Origin: Raineya orbicola
Lineage (GTDB): Bacteria > Bacteroidota > Bacteroidia > Cytophagales > Thermonemataceae
DNA: 64,000 nt
Direction of reading: 5' to 3'
Assembly: GCF_002843425.1 (NCBI RefSeq)
Contig: NZ_NKXO01000009.1
Span: 1-64,000 of the forward strand
In this document: piece after piece, positions 24,899 through 34,476 of the stretch
How positions within the stretch are numbered: the stretch's first letter is position 1
How the letters are laid out: each line of letters opens with the position of its first letter
Program-made: the position numbers and the translations under genes
Notes under the pieces: model-generated
The model's database searches: none
Told to the model about the DNA's origin: nothing
Seen by the model: the letters and a program-made list of their open reading frames with translations, nothing else

Positions 24899-27001
24899 AT
24901 GAAAAAATTTCTGTACAGCTCTGTATTTCTGCTTATTGCTAATATAGCTTTTTCTCAAAATTGCTTCAAAGAAGTAGCTATTCTGATTGATACGCTTCGT
25001 TTTACACAAACTAAAAATCAGATTCAATTCAAGGGGGAAAAATTTTTGGCTTTTGAGTATTTTACTGAAAATCCGACTTGTGAGGTACGTTTGTTTCCTC
25101 AAAATATGGAAAATATCCAAAAAATAGAACTGGCATACTCGCAGGATTTTCAACTTGTAGATTCTATTTTTCGCAGTCAGGATTATTTTCGTTTCAAGAT
25201 AAAATTTAATAATCTTACACAAACGCAATTTCTCACCTTAAACTTTACAATTTATCAGATTCCACTGAAAGAAATTCCTTGTGAATTGCGTCTGTTGCCA
25301 TATTTTAATACCAAAGTGGCTTTTGCACCAAAAGATGACGAATTGTACGTAGGTGAGGAGCGTATGTTTGAGCTAATTTCCAATAATCCTGAAAATATCC
25401 GAACCAACCCTATCCCTACGAATAGTAAAGATATTGATTATCGTACGGAATATGTTAATAAGCAACTTCGTTTGTATGTTCTGCCATCAAAAATTGGCGA
25501 TGTTGATTTTAGTCTGGATTTAAGCACTTTCATTCCTTACATTGACGAAAAAGGACGCGTAAATTATCAACTTCCAACTATTAAGTATAAATTTCGTGTA
25601 AAAGGTAGTCGTTTGGCTTTTTTGAATACCGATGTAAAAGAAATTACCATAGAAGAGGCTACGCAAAAGGAAGGCATAGAAGTTCAATTAGATTACAATC
25701 GTTATTTGAATGTAGGGAAAACGTATCGCATAGAAAACCAAGAGAAGGCAGGAGGAATGCTCGTGGCTGAAATTTTTATTAAGAGTTTAATGAACAATGG
25801 TAAATTTTTATGTGTTTTAAGACCTTACGGACAGCATCGTATTTCGGAAAGCTATCTTTACATCAAAGCGGGTGATGAGCCTGTTTGCATTACGAATTTT
25901 AATGTTACCCCCAAAACTATCATCAATAATATCATTATTTTTCACGAAGGAAACAGACGGGAAAATGTTTTTTATCCCGGTGAAACCGTTGATGTACGTA
26001 TAGAGGGGCTTGCTTTGCATAAAGCACGTTTTCGTTTTGATGGCTTGAATGTGCTTACCTCCGATTCGCTGATTCGCACCGAAAATGTGCAAACTTTTCG
26101 CTTGCAAGTACCAATGAATATCAGCAAAAAAGAAATAGAAATTTTTAACCGAAACGACAAAATTGGGCGTACTATTCCTGTAAGTGAATATCAAAGACCG
26201 CATCAGCAACTTAATTTTGTACGAATAAATTATGGTGCAGGCAAGCAAGTGCTCAGCGAACTGCCTCAGACCATTCTTTACCCTTATACCATCAAAGATA
26301 TTGAAGTTTCCTTTGATTATGATAAAATTGACGAAAACAAACTTTTTGGTAGGCAGTTTGTAAGCATTGATATCACGATTTTCAATGCACGTGGCGACTT
26401 GGTAGATTTGAAGCGTATTCCCAACATTATGGTATGCCCAGGTGAAAATTCACCAAGATTTGCTTTTTACAATGATAAGCAATGCAACAAAGAACCTATC
26501 AGCCTCAATAAAGTTTTGGGTAGAAAAACTTTTGATTTGGACGGGTGGAGTAGAATTGAAATTACCATTAGCCACGATAAAGATAAATATGGAGGTGAGG
26601 GCTTTAGTAAAAAAATTGAAATTATTTTGCAAAGAAAACTGCGTTTTGATACAGAGGTAACTTTTCCAGGGGGCTTGCTTATCAAACGTGCTGACCAAGA
26701 AAATTTTAGCCCCTTTGGAGGGATTAGTTTAGCAATTATCCAACAGCTTAGTTTTTATAATCCCAATAAAATCAATCGTTTTCAACCTTATAAAGTGGGT
26801 ATCGGTGTTCTTGCCAACAATGCCTTCAATTTTAACCCTAATGCAACTAATAGAGATATAGGTGTGGTACTTTTGGGTAGTCTGTATCCCACTCGGCGAG
26901 ATGTAAAACTTTCTTTTCCTCTTTTTGCGGGAATGGGTTATTTTTTAAGTGCCAAAGCCTGGTTTTTCTTGGTAGGTCCGGGTATTTTTGTGAGTTTCTG
27001 A
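24899..27001 (+). CDS. Large exported protein of unknown function
   Basis: With the start at ATG 24899 the protein has 700 residues and a clean signal peptide (MKKFLYSSVFLLIANIAFSQ). The longer open frame from 24716 would place the promoter inside the coding region. The body is mostly beta-like, with a possible Ig-type or fibronectin-type series, and the C-terminal 100 residues (LAIIQQLSFYN, KVGIGVLANN, FPLFAGMGYFL, FFLVGPGIFVSF) look like amphipathic strands of a small outer-membrane barrel. I recognise no named family. It is divergent from the Lys-rich lipoprotein. Confidence 0.75.
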   Translation: MKKFLYSSVFLLIANIAFSQNCFKEVAILIDTLRFTQTKNQIQFKGEKFLAFEYFTENPTCEVRLFPQNMENIQKIELAYSQDFQLVDSIFRSQDYFRFKIKFNNLTQTQFLTLNFTIYQIPLKEIPCELRLLPYFNTKVAFAPKDDELYVGEERMFELISNNPENIRTNPIPTNSKDIDYRTEYVNKQLRLYVLPSKIGDVDFSLDLSTFIPYIDEKGRVNYQLPTIKYKFRVKGSRLAFLNTDVKEITIEEATQKEGIEVQLDYNRYLNVGKTYRIENQEKAGGMLVAEIFIKSLMNNGKFLCVLRPYGQHRISESYLYIKAGDEPVCITNFNVTPKTIINNIIIFHEGNRRENVFYPGETVDVRIEGLALHKARFRFDGLNVLTSDSLIRTENVQTFRLQVPMNISKKEIEIFNRNDKIGRTIPVSEYQRPHQQLNFVRINYGAGKQVLSELPQTILYPYTIKDIEVSFDYDKIDENKLFGRQFVSIDITIFNARGDLVDLKRIPNIMVCPGENSPRFAFYNDKQCNKEPISLNKVLGRKTFDLDGWSRIEITISHDKDKYGGEGFSKKIEIILQRKLRFDTEVTFPGGLLIKRADQENFSPFGGISLAIIQQLSFYNPNKINRFQPYKVGIGVLANNAFNFNPNATNRDIGVVLLGSLYPTRRDVKLSFPLFAGMGYFLSAKAWFFLVGPGIFVSF

Positions 27002-27163
27002 TATTGGAAACAAAAGAATGAGGATTTGCTTTATGCAATGGAAGCAAACCCTCACTTGAATACATTTTGGAATAGAAAACAAAATTCGGTTTTTTAGATA
27101 TTGAAGGAAAACTTGATGGTTAATCTCTCATATCTTAATTTCTTTACACGTGAATTACTTCAC

Positions 27164-28306
27164 TTAATTTACACTTATGCCCATATTCAGTAAAATTAGC
27201 AATATTACTGCGGTAGCAAGGGCAGTGCCTCCGTAGTACAAACCTATGCTGTATCCTGTTTGCCCTGTTTTGGCTCTATTGAGAATGTAAGGCAAAGAAG
27301 CTACTGAAAGCAAGCTATACACCAAACCCATAAGCAGGAGCATAATGATAGAAAAAGTTTGTCCTTTGATAAACAGAGCAGGTAAAATAATTGCAAAAGC
27401 GATAATACAGCCCCAAATTAAACTTTTGTAAGAACCTTGTTTTTCTACAATTTTACTTACAGGAATAGCAAGTAAAGCGGAAAACATTAGCATAGCTGAT
27501 TGCAAATAATCGGGGTCGGAAAAGAAAACTTTTTCAGTTGCACCAAAAAATTTATGCTTTACCCACACCGCAGGTACAAAAAAGAGCATCATCATCTTGA
27601 AAAGTCCTACAAAAAAGCCTGTCAGAAACAAATCTTTTTTGCTATCCATAGCTAATTCTTCTTTTGCCATTATTTTTTTATCTTCTTCTGTGGGAGGCGT
27701 AATACTTACAGTTTTGATAGCATACGCCGCTGAAATCACAAGCACACCACCTAAAATAAAGGTGATTGTAAGCCCGAGTGTATTGAGGATTTGAATAAGA
27801 AAAGGCTCAATAGTATAAATTAAACCAAAAACCATTGTCAGAATTGCCGCAACTTGTGGAAATTTATGAACTGGCGTAAAATTTTCAATAAGTGAAATTG
27901 CAGGGCTATGAAAAGTAGCCATCGCTGCCAGCCATAGGATAACAAGCACTGGTAAAATCCATTTCAGAGGGCTTGCAGGATTAGTATTGAGAGCAACACT
28001 TACTGCTACGAAAATGACTGCCGCAAATGCCGCTCCCGATATGATGACTGAGAATTTAGAGCCTCTTTCACGAAAAGCCTTATCTGCCCATTTCCCTGAA
28101 ATGGGGTGAAAAATAGCTCCTAAAATACCTTGTGCTACCAGCAATAGTCCTGCAAATTCTACAAAACTGAATTTGAGTAGCAGTTGTGGCTGATACTTTT
28201 CGTAAGCAAGCCAGCCAATTGTAATTGCCGCTTCCAATGCCGCAATACTAATAATAGATTTGGTAAAACTTAATTTTTGGGCTTTAGGTGCAATAGAGGT
28301 TTCCAT
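27164..28306 (-). CDS. Major facilitator superfamily transporter
   Basis: The 380-residue protein has about eleven membrane helices with the MFS pattern: a basic loop after the second helix (GKWADKAFRERGSKF) and a similar charged loop in the second half (VSKIVEKQGSYKS). A cytoplasmic loop with EEDKKIMAKEELAMDSKKD divides the halves. It would move a small solute across the inner membrane, but the substrate cannot be inferred. It lies downstream of the feoA-feoB-osmC group on the same strand, about 90 bp away, and may be transcribed with it. Confidence 0.8.
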   Translation of the reverse strand: METSIAPKAQKLSFTKSIISIAALEAAITIGWLAYEKYQPQLLLKFSFVEFAGLLLVAQGILGAIFHPISGKWADKAFRERGSKFSVIISGAAFAAVIFVAVSVALNTNPASPLKWILPVLVILWLAAMATFHSPAISLIENFTPVHKFPQVAAILTMVFGLIYTIEPFLIQILNTLGLTITFILGGVLVISAAYAIKTVSITPPTEEDKKIMAKEELAMDSKKDLFLTGFFVGLFKMMMLFFVPAVWVKHKFFGATEKVFFSDPDYLQSAMLMFSALLAIPVSKIVEKQGSYKSLIWGCIIAFAIILPALFIKGQTFSIIMLLLMGLVYSLLSVASLPYILNRAKTGQTGYSIGLYYGGTALATAVILLILLNMGISVN

Positions 28307-28396
28307 ACATTTCTTAGTTTAAGTTTCTTTTGAAAAATCTTTTACAAGACTTACGAAATGATTGCCCAAGCGGTTTTCTAAAAAACAAAAAAATTC

Positions 28397-28810
28397 TTAT
28401 ATGTAGTGAAAAAATACTTCCTGCTTTATTTCTGTGGCTAAACTTAACGCTACGGGGCAAGTACGAGCCGCATTTTCAAGTTTTTGTTTGTATGTGCTTT
28501 CCAAATGCAAATTACTTGGAAAATAAAAATGCACCTGAATTTCTGCAATTCTACGAGGGTTAGATGCCATTATTTTAGTTGTTTTCCAAGTAACACCTTG
28601 CAGGTTTATTTTATCTCTTTCGGCAACAATGCCCATAATGGTCATCATACAACTACCCAAAGCGGCACAAACCAAATCGGTGGGTGAAAAAGCTTCTCCT
28701 TTGCCGTTGTTATCTGTGGGGGCATCAGTGATGATTTTACTTTGTGAAGCTAAATGTGTAGCTTCGGTGCGTAATTCTCCTAAATAAAGGCTTTCAATTT
28801 GGTGGTTCAT
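28397..28810 (-). CDS. OsmC-family peroxiredoxin-like protein
   Basis: The 137-residue protein has the two conserved cysteines of the OsmC/Ohr fold, one in ALGSCMMTIMG and one in TCPVALSL, so it probably reduces organic hydroperoxides. I place the start at ATG 28810, where it overlaps the feoB stop as ATGA; the longer frame to 28933 runs into feoB and adds no conserved sequence. The overlap implies translational coupling with feoB and links peroxide defence to iron uptake. Confidence 0.88.
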   Translation of the reverse strand: MNHQIESLYLGELRTEATHLASQSKIITDAPTDNNGKGEAFSPTDLVCAALGSCMMTIMGIVAERDKINLQGVTWKTTKIMASNPRRIAEIQVHFYFPSNLHLESTYKQKLENAARTCPVALSLATEIKQEVFFHYI

Positions 28811-30909
28811 CGGAGTATCGTGTAAGTTATCCAAGAGGCAAGATAAGCTAAAATGTTGAAAAAAACAAGTTGCCCCAAAGGATACTTCCAAGAGCGAGTT
28901 TCTTTCCATACTACGGCAAAAGTGCTCATACATTGCATCGCAAAAGCATAAAATACCATAAGCGAAAAACCCACAGCTACCGAGTAGGTTGGTTTTCCTG
29001 TTTGAGGATTTATTTCAGAAGCCATTTTTTGCCTTACACTTTGTTCGTTTCCTTCCTCTCCCAAGCCATAAATTACAGACATTGTCGCTACAAAAACTTC
29101 ACGAGCGGCAAAAGAGGTAATGAGTGAAATGCCTATTTTCCAATCAAATCCCAAAGGTTCTATGATAGGTTCAAGGGCTTTTCCCAAATTGCCCGCAAAA
29201 GAAGCCTCTAATTTTGCTGAATTGATAAGCGGAGTGAGTTCTTCTTCGGAGAGGGTAGGGTAGCTTTTTTTGATAGCACTTTCCGCTTTTTCTAAACTAT
29301 CTCCCCAACCATAGGAAGCCAAAACCCACAAAATAACTGAAATTACTACAATCACCTTTCCTGCATCAAACACAAAGGTTTTTACTTTTTCGTAAATAGT
29401 AATGATTACATTTTTCCAGCGAGGCATCTTGTAGGTAGGCATTTCCACGATAAAATAATCATTTCCCCAAAAAGGCAAAAATCGGCTTAAAACCTTTGCG
29501 GCAAGCATAGCCATAAGTAAGCCCAAAAGATACATTGCCAGCAGTGCAAGAGCCTGATAATGTAAAATTCCCCATAGCATTTTATCAGGTATTACAAGGG
29601 CTATCATTACGGTATAAATGGGCAGGCGAGCCGAACAGCTAATCAGAGGCACTACCAAAGTAGTAATAAGCCTTTCTTTGGGGTTATCAATGTTTCGGGT
29701 AGCCATAATAGCGGGAATAGCACAAGCCGCCCCCGAAATCAAGGGGACAACACTTTTGCCATTTAAGCCAAATTTTCGCATAATCTTGTCCATCATTATC
29801 ATTACGCGTGTCATATAGCCCGTTTCTTCCAAGATAGCAATAAAACCAAAAAGGAGAGCAATTTGTGGAATAAAAGTAACTACGGAGCCAATGCCTGCCA
29901 AAATCCCTTCTGTCCAAAGATTTGTAATAAAATGGTTGGGTAAATTTTCTCGGAAAAATGCTTGCAGATGGGCAGTACCTTGTTCAATCCATTCCATAGG
30001 GATTTCTGCCCACCTAAAAATCGCCGTAAAAATCAGCAGTAGTACCATTAAAAAAGAACCATATCCCCAAAGCGGGTGAAGCAATATTTTATCAATTTTG
30101 CGAGTAATACTCTGTGGATTGTAGGCTTTTTCGTGTTTTTGGGTGGTTTCGGCAACAATTTTTTCTATTACCCTGAAACGCTCCAAAGTCTCATCTGCTT
30201 GCAAATGAAGTGCTTGAAAGCTATTTTTTAATTCTAATTTTTGAAAAAATTGCTTGTCGGTTTCTGCCAAAAAAGATAATTTTTCGTAATGGTGAAAATA
30301 TAAATTTGCCCAATAAATGTTGGGTAATTGATATTTTTGCCTAATTTCTTGTAAAACATTTTGCAAGGGGGCATAAGTTTGAAGAATAATATTGGGAGGA
30401 ATTGATTTATTTTTTTCTAAATCAAGAACTTTCTGCTTGAGTTCGTTAATGCCTTCGCCACTTCTGGAGTTGGTACAAACCACAGGGCTTTGTAAGCGTT
30501 CAGCAAGTTTTTGTGTATCAATTTCCCAGCCGCTTTTTTGGGCTATATCAATCATATTTAGCACTAAAATAGTAGGAAAACCTAAACTCTGTACTTCTAA
30601 AAAAAGAAGCAAGTTTCTTTGCAAATTAGAAGCATCAATTACTACTAAAATTGCATCAGGTTTTTCGGGATTTTGAGGATTGAGCAGAAAATCCAAAACG
30701 ACTTGCTCATCATCCGATTTGGGATAGAGACTATATGTACCGGGCAAATCAGTGATATATGCTTTACTTTGATTAGGGAGCAAGAAAGAGCCTGTTTTTT
30801 TCTCTACGGTTACACCTGTAAAATTGGCTACTTTTTGATTTAACCCCGTAAGTTGGTTGAATAGCGAGGTTTTACCTGCATTAGGATTTCCGATAAGAGC
30901 AAGTTTCAC
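28807..30909 (-). CDS. feoB: Ferrous iron transport protein B
   Basis: FeoB imports Fe2+ through the inner membrane. The N-terminal G domain has G1 GNPNAGKTSLFN, G3 DLPGTYSLYP and G4 LNMID, followed by a helical spacer and a transmembrane part with the two gate motifs (RVMIMMDKIMRKFGLNG and ARLPIYTVMI regions). The length of 700 residues is normal. It lies 12 bp after feoA and overlaps the osmC-like gene by four bases. Confidence 0.96.
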   Translation of the reverse strand: MKLALIGNPNAGKTSLFNQLTGLNQKVANFTGVTVEKKTGSFLLPNQSKAYITDLPGTYSLYPKSDDEQVVLDFLLNPQNPEKPDAILVVIDASNLQRNLLLFLEVQSLGFPTILVLNMIDIAQKSGWEIDTQKLAERLQSPVVCTNSRSGEGINELKQKVLDLEKNKSIPPNIILQTYAPLQNVLQEIRQKYQLPNIYWANLYFHHYEKLSFLAETDKQFFQKLELKNSFQALHLQADETLERFRVIEKIVAETTQKHEKAYNPQSITRKIDKILLHPLWGYGSFLMVLLLIFTAIFRWAEIPMEWIEQGTAHLQAFFRENLPNHFITNLWTEGILAGIGSVVTFIPQIALLFGFIAILEETGYMTRVMIMMDKIMRKFGLNGKSVVPLISGAACAIPAIMATRNIDNPKERLITTLVVPLISCSARLPIYTVMIALVIPDKMLWGILHYQALALLAMYLLGLLMAMLAAKVLSRFLPFWGNDYFIVEMPTYKMPRWKNVIITIYEKVKTFVFDAGKVIVVISVILWVLASYGWGDSLEKAESAIKKSYPTLSEEELTPLINSAKLEASFAGNLGKALEPIIEPLGFDWKIGISLITSFAAREVFVATMSVIYGLGEEGNEQSVRQKMASEINPQTGKPTYSVAVGFSLMVFYAFAMQCMSTFAVVWKETRSWKYPLGQLVFFNILAYLASWITYTILR

Positions 30910-30921
30910 GTGAGTAATGTT

Positions 30922-31146
30922 TTATTCAATAATCTGAACTACAATATTTTGGGCTTCGCTTTTACGCAAAGCAATAAGCGTTTCTTGCACCGAAATATAA
31001 ATGGGGTCGCCAAGAGGAGCTTTGCCCAACACTTCAATAGTAATGTTCGGTAGTAAGCCCATTTCTAAAAGTTTGAGGAAAACACCCCTTTGCTGGAATT
31101 CAAGGATTTTTGCTTTTTTACCAATAGATACTTGATGTAGTTGCAT
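30922..31146 (-). CDS. feoA: Ferrous iron transport protein A
   Basis: A 74-residue SH3-like protein with GLLPNITIEVLGKAPLGDPI and the family-typical closing strand IALRKSEAQNIVV. FeoA assists FeoB at the cytoplasmic face. It is first in the feoA-feoB-osmC operon and has a good promoter just upstream. An AT-rich palindrome (31145-31156) touches its start codon but cannot be called a metal-regulator site from sequence alone. Confidence 0.93.
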   Translation of the reverse strand: MQLHQVSIGKKAKILEFQQRGVFLKLLEMGLLPNITIEVLGKAPLGDPIYISVQETLIALRKSEAQNIVVQIIE

Positions 31147-31174
31147 TTAATTAAATTAAATCTAAACAATTTTG

Positions 31175-31205
31175 CAAAAATAAGAAAAAACTTTACAAAC
31201 TCAAA
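31175..31205 (-). promoter_or_regulatory. Promoter of the feoA-feoB-osmC operon
   Basis: On the minus strand TTTG (31205-31202) and TATTTTTG (31182-31175) are separated by 19 bases, matching TTTG-N19-TAnnTTTG. The feoA start follows about 29 bases downstream. The -33 element lies within the 3' end of the PHP phosphatase gene. Confidence 0.6.
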
Positions 31206-31944
31206 GAGAGCCATTGAGCCAGGGATAATTCTGAACTTTCTTAAAAAAAGAGCTTTGCAAAAGGTTTTGCAAGGCTTGGGCTTGACGAATGTGGTGGCAA
31301 TCGCTTGCCAGAAAATGAGGCAGGCGTGCTTCTATGATTTTTTCAGCGGTTTTTTGTGCCTCTACCGAATAATATCCTACTAGCGAGAGTATATTTATTT
31401 GCAACAGAACACCCAAATTTAGTATTTTCTCCAAAAAACTAAAGTTATTCTGCACATATACATATCTTTCAGGGTGGGCAAGAATAGGTTGATATCCATT
31501 GGCTTTCATTAGAAAAATAGCTTCCTCCCAAAAAGCGGGTATATTCAAAAATCCTGTTTCAAAAAGTAAATAATTTTTTTCACCAAAGGAGAGCAGTTTT
31601 TCGTGTTTTTGGAGCATTTGCAAAAAATGCTCATCTACATAGTATTCTGCGGCGGCTTCAATAGGGATATTGATTTGGTTTTCTTGCAAAAAAATACGTA
31701 ACCTTTCTAATTTATTTTGTATAATCTCGGGGGTATTTTTGTAAAAATCCCACAAGATATGAGGTGTAGTGATGATTTTCTGAAAACCATAATCCTGAAA
31801 TTGCTCAATGATTTCAAGAGCTTGGCTTTCTGTTTGTACGCCATCATCAATACCTGCAAGCAAATGAGAGTGCAAATCAACTTTGAGAAAATCAAAGATG
31901 GCAGTATTAGGAGTATCTTTTTTGCGAGAGAAAAGTTTTAACAT
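31201..31944 (-). CDS. PHP-domain tyrosine-protein phosphatase (CpsB/Wzb-like)
   Basis: The 247-residue enzyme has the metal-binding DLHSHLLAGIDDG motif, HPERY and a closing SDCHH, all typical of the PHP phosphatases that remove phosphate from bacterial tyrosine kinases controlling capsule export. The start codon overlaps the stop of the upstream kinase by one base (TAATG), so kinase and phosphatase are translationally coupled. It would act in the cytoplasm on the Tyr-rich tail of that kinase. Confidence 0.92.
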   Translation of the reverse strand: MLKLFSRKKDTPNTAIFDFLKVDLHSHLLAGIDDGVQTESQALEIIEQFQDYGFQKIITTPHILWDFYKNTPEIIQNKLERLRIFLQENQINIPIEAAAEYYVDEHFLQMLQKHEKLLSFGEKNYLLFETGFLNIPAFWEEAIFLMKANGYQPILAHPERYVYVQNNFSFLEKILNLGVLLQINILSLVGYYSVEAQKTAEKIIEARLPHFLASDCHHIRQAQALQNLLQSSFFKKVQNYPWLNGSL

Positions 31945-34370
31945 TATTTTTTCCAGGATAAAAGTTGCATTTTTAGCTTGTTAAACCAACTTGTAGTTTT
32001 TGGTGTGTTCTTTTCCTCATAATATCCATACCCGTATCCGTATCCATATTTACCTTGCTCTTCAACAGCATTAAGAATAAGACCAACAGAACGAATTTGG
32101 TGTAAAGAAGTAATTTTTTGAATATTTTTGGCAAAACCTCTACGAGAGTAATTAGCCCTAAGCACAAAAAAGCGAACATCAACCTGCGACATAATGAGCA
32201 TTGCGTCAGTTACCAAACCTACGGGAGGCGTATCTATCAGTACTACATCATACAATTCTTTGAGAGTTTTGATAAGTTCTTTGAACTCATTTCTCAAAAT
32301 AAGCTCCGAAGGATTAGGAGGAACAGGTCCTGCTGAAATATAAGATAAATTTTCAATTTCTGTAGTTCGCAAACATTCTTCCAAAGAGTGCCTACCAATA
32401 AGAATGGTACTAATCCCCTTTTCATTAGAGCCATTCAGCCCTAAGTGTACTTTGGGTTTTCGCATATCCAAATCTATAATCACTACCCGTAAGCCCGACA
32501 TTGCGATAATACCACCTAAATTGATTGTTACAAAGGTTTTCCCTTCACCACTGATGGTAGAAGTAATAGAAACTACTTTTTGTCCCGTTTCTTTTTCGGA
32601 GCGAGGGAACATAAAATCCAAATTGGTTCTTATATTTCTAAACGATTCGCTGATAGCTGATTTAGGGTTTTGATGAACAATAAGTTTGGAATGCTCCATT
32701 TTATACTTTCTGTACTTAGGAATAGCTCCTACAACAGGCATAGAAACCGACTTTTCTAGTTCTTGTTGCGAACCTATGGTATCTTTGAGCAGATATTTTC
32801 CTACAACCAGAAGCAAGCTCAACAATATCCCGATACCTCCAGCTATACCATAGATGAGTGTTTTTTTAGGAGAAATGGGTATGGAAGGGGTAGAAGCAGG
32901 CGAAATGATTTCAAAGTTTGGTACAGTACCTGCTTCTGCCAAGCCAATTTGTATTTTTTGCTGAATAAGATTGTTGTAATAGCTTTGAACAGTTTCGTAT
33001 TTCTTTTTGAGCTTATTAAATTCTGTAATTTTGGAAGGTAGCCCTAAAAAATTAGCTTCTATTTCAGCCAGTTTTTGTGTGATTTCAGTCAGCTCTTTTA
33101 AGATTTTTTTCTTATAGCGGTCGATACTTTCTGTAATATTTTTTTGCAAGTTATTGATTTTTATATCTAATACTTGATAAGAGTAGGTAGCAGAGGTTTC
33201 GGAAAGTTCTTGATTTTGACGAATCTGACGCAAGCGGTTGAGTTCAGAAATTTGTTGTAAGATTGCCCCATCAACATCAGGCATCAGAGGAATGTTTTTA
33301 GAGTCTACAAAACGCTGATTAACAAATATTTCAAGTTCAATGATAGTTTGCAGTTTCGCATTGATTTTATAGCGTTCTTCGGTAAGTTGCTGAATTTTAT
33401 TAACTAGCTCGCTGATTTTTCCTTCAATGTTATTGGTTTTATTTTGAATGATGAAACGTTCCATTTCAGCTTCATAGGCATTGAGTTCTTTTTCAGTTTT
33501 TTCAATTTGAGCATCTAAATACTCTTTCTTTTGTCTATTTGCTCTGTTTTTGATTTCCACACTTTTTACACGATACACTTCGCTAATACTTTTGAGCACA
33601 TCACGAGCTTTGGTAGCGTTATGGTCTTTGAAACTGATAGCGATAATTTTGGCTTGAGGGTTGAGAATAAAGGCTTCTAAATTATTAGCCAAATAATTCA
33701 TTGATTTTCCCTTGCTATTTAGCACGAAGTAAATGTTTTCACTATACGTGGAGAGGGGCATTTTTTGAGTAATCAGTAACTCAACATCTTTATTTTTGAG
33801 CCACTCACCAAATTTGCCTTTGTATTCTGCAAGAGTTTTTTTATCGTTCTTAACTTCAATGTTGTAACTATGACCATCTTCACTTTCAATATAAAATTTT
33901 TGATTGTAAAGATTTTCATTTAATACCACTGCTTGCACTTCAATAGGTGAAAAGCCGTGCATTTCGTTATCTAAAATCCTGCCTTCGGCGTAGTATTCTA
34001 CGGATAAGTCTATGTTTTTCAGTACTTCTTCATAAATGAGAGGAGAGCGAATTACCTCCAATTCACCTGCAATGTTATCAATAGGATTTTCCTGATTTAA
34101 GCCTATGCGTAAGTCCAGCCCCGCCGATTCGTCTTTGAATTCCATTTTAAGATTAGCAGTGCTTTGAAAAATAGGCTTGGTATAGCGTAAATACAGATAA
34201 GCCAATGAAACAGAAAGTAAGGGAAAAACTATCAGCCAATACCAATTTTTACGAAGTATGTAAAGAATTTTTGCAAAATCTATAGCTTCCAAAGGACTTT
34301 CACCACTATCTATATCATCAGTTTGCAAAAGCCTTCTGAAACGTTCTTCTTCGGTAAGGTATTGAGCCAT
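31944..34370 (-). CDS. Wzc-like polysaccharide co-polymerase tyrosine autokinase
   Basis: An 808-residue inner-membrane protein. The N-terminal Wzz domain follows a first helix (WYWLIVFPLLSVSLAYLYL), and a long periplasmic coiled coil extends to the second helix (IYGIAGGIGILLSLLLVVG). The cytoplasmic BY-kinase domain has Walker A STISGEGKTFVT, Walker A' VIIDLDMRKP and Walker B VLIDTPPVG. The tail YGYGYGYGYYEEK is the autophosphorylated tyrosine cluster. It would regulate chain length and export of surface polysaccharide, reversed by the coupled PHP phosphatase. No Wza or Wzx gene is adjacent. Confidence 0.93.
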   Translation of the reverse strand: MAQYLTEEERFRRLLQTDDIDSGESPLEAIDFAKILYILRKNWYWLIVFPLLSVSLAYLYLRYTKPIFQSTANLKMEFKDESAGLDLRIGLNQENPIDNIAGELEVIRSPLIYEEVLKNIDLSVEYYAEGRILDNEMHGFSPIEVQAVVLNENLYNQKFYIESEDGHSYNIEVKNDKKTLAEYKGKFGEWLKNKDVELLITQKMPLSTYSENIYFVLNSKGKSMNYLANNLEAFILNPQAKIIAISFKDHNATKARDVLKSISEVYRVKSVEIKNRANRQKKEYLDAQIEKTEKELNAYEAEMERFIIQNKTNNIEGKISELVNKIQQLTEERYKINAKLQTIIELEIFVNQRFVDSKNIPLMPDVDGAILQQISELNRLRQIRQNQELSETSATYSYQVLDIKINNLQKNITESIDRYKKKILKELTEITQKLAEIEANFLGLPSKITEFNKLKKKYETVQSYYNNLIQQKIQIGLAEAGTVPNFEIISPASTPSIPISPKKTLIYGIAGGIGILLSLLLVVGKYLLKDTIGSQQELEKSVSMPVVGAIPKYRKYKMEHSKLIVHQNPKSAISESFRNIRTNLDFMFPRSEKETGQKVVSITSTISGEGKTFVTINLGGIIAMSGLRVVIIDLDMRKPKVHLGLNGSNEKGISTILIGRHSLEECLRTTEIENLSYISAGPVPPNPSELILRNEFKELIKTLKELYDVVLIDTPPVGLVTDAMLIMSQVDVRFFVLRANYSRRGFAKNIQKITSLHQIRSVGLILNAVEEQGKYGYGYGYGYYEEKNTPKTTSWFNKLKMQLLSWKK

Positions 34371-34401
34371 AATTGATTATTCAAACAAATCGGTAACACA
34401 A

Positions 34402-34421
34402 TTTTCGTAAATATACGAAAA
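34402..34421. promoter_or_regulatory. Inverted repeat upstream of the Wzc-like gene
   Basis: TTTTCGTA (34402-34409) and TACGAAAA (34414-34421) are perfect arms with a four-base spacer, 32 bases before the kinase start on the minus strand. On that strand the centre reads TATATTTA, close to a -7 element, so a regulator bound here could block transcription. The operator role is inferred. Confidence 0.4.
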
Positions 34422-34476
34422 AATGAGGAATATTGGTTTTGAAAATTGTAATTTTTTGACCTTCAAAAAAATGAAA

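Noticed and set aside
27019-27054. Hairpin after the 700-residue exported protein gene
   Set aside because: The arms have a mismatch and no T tract follows, so I did not call it a terminator.
28811-28933. N-terminal extension of the OsmC-like protein
   Set aside because: It reads within feoB and adds no family residues; the ATGA overlap start at 28810 is better.
31145-31156. Palindrome at the feoA start as an iron-regulator site
   Set aside because: It is made only of A and T in an AT-rich leader and could easily arise by chance.
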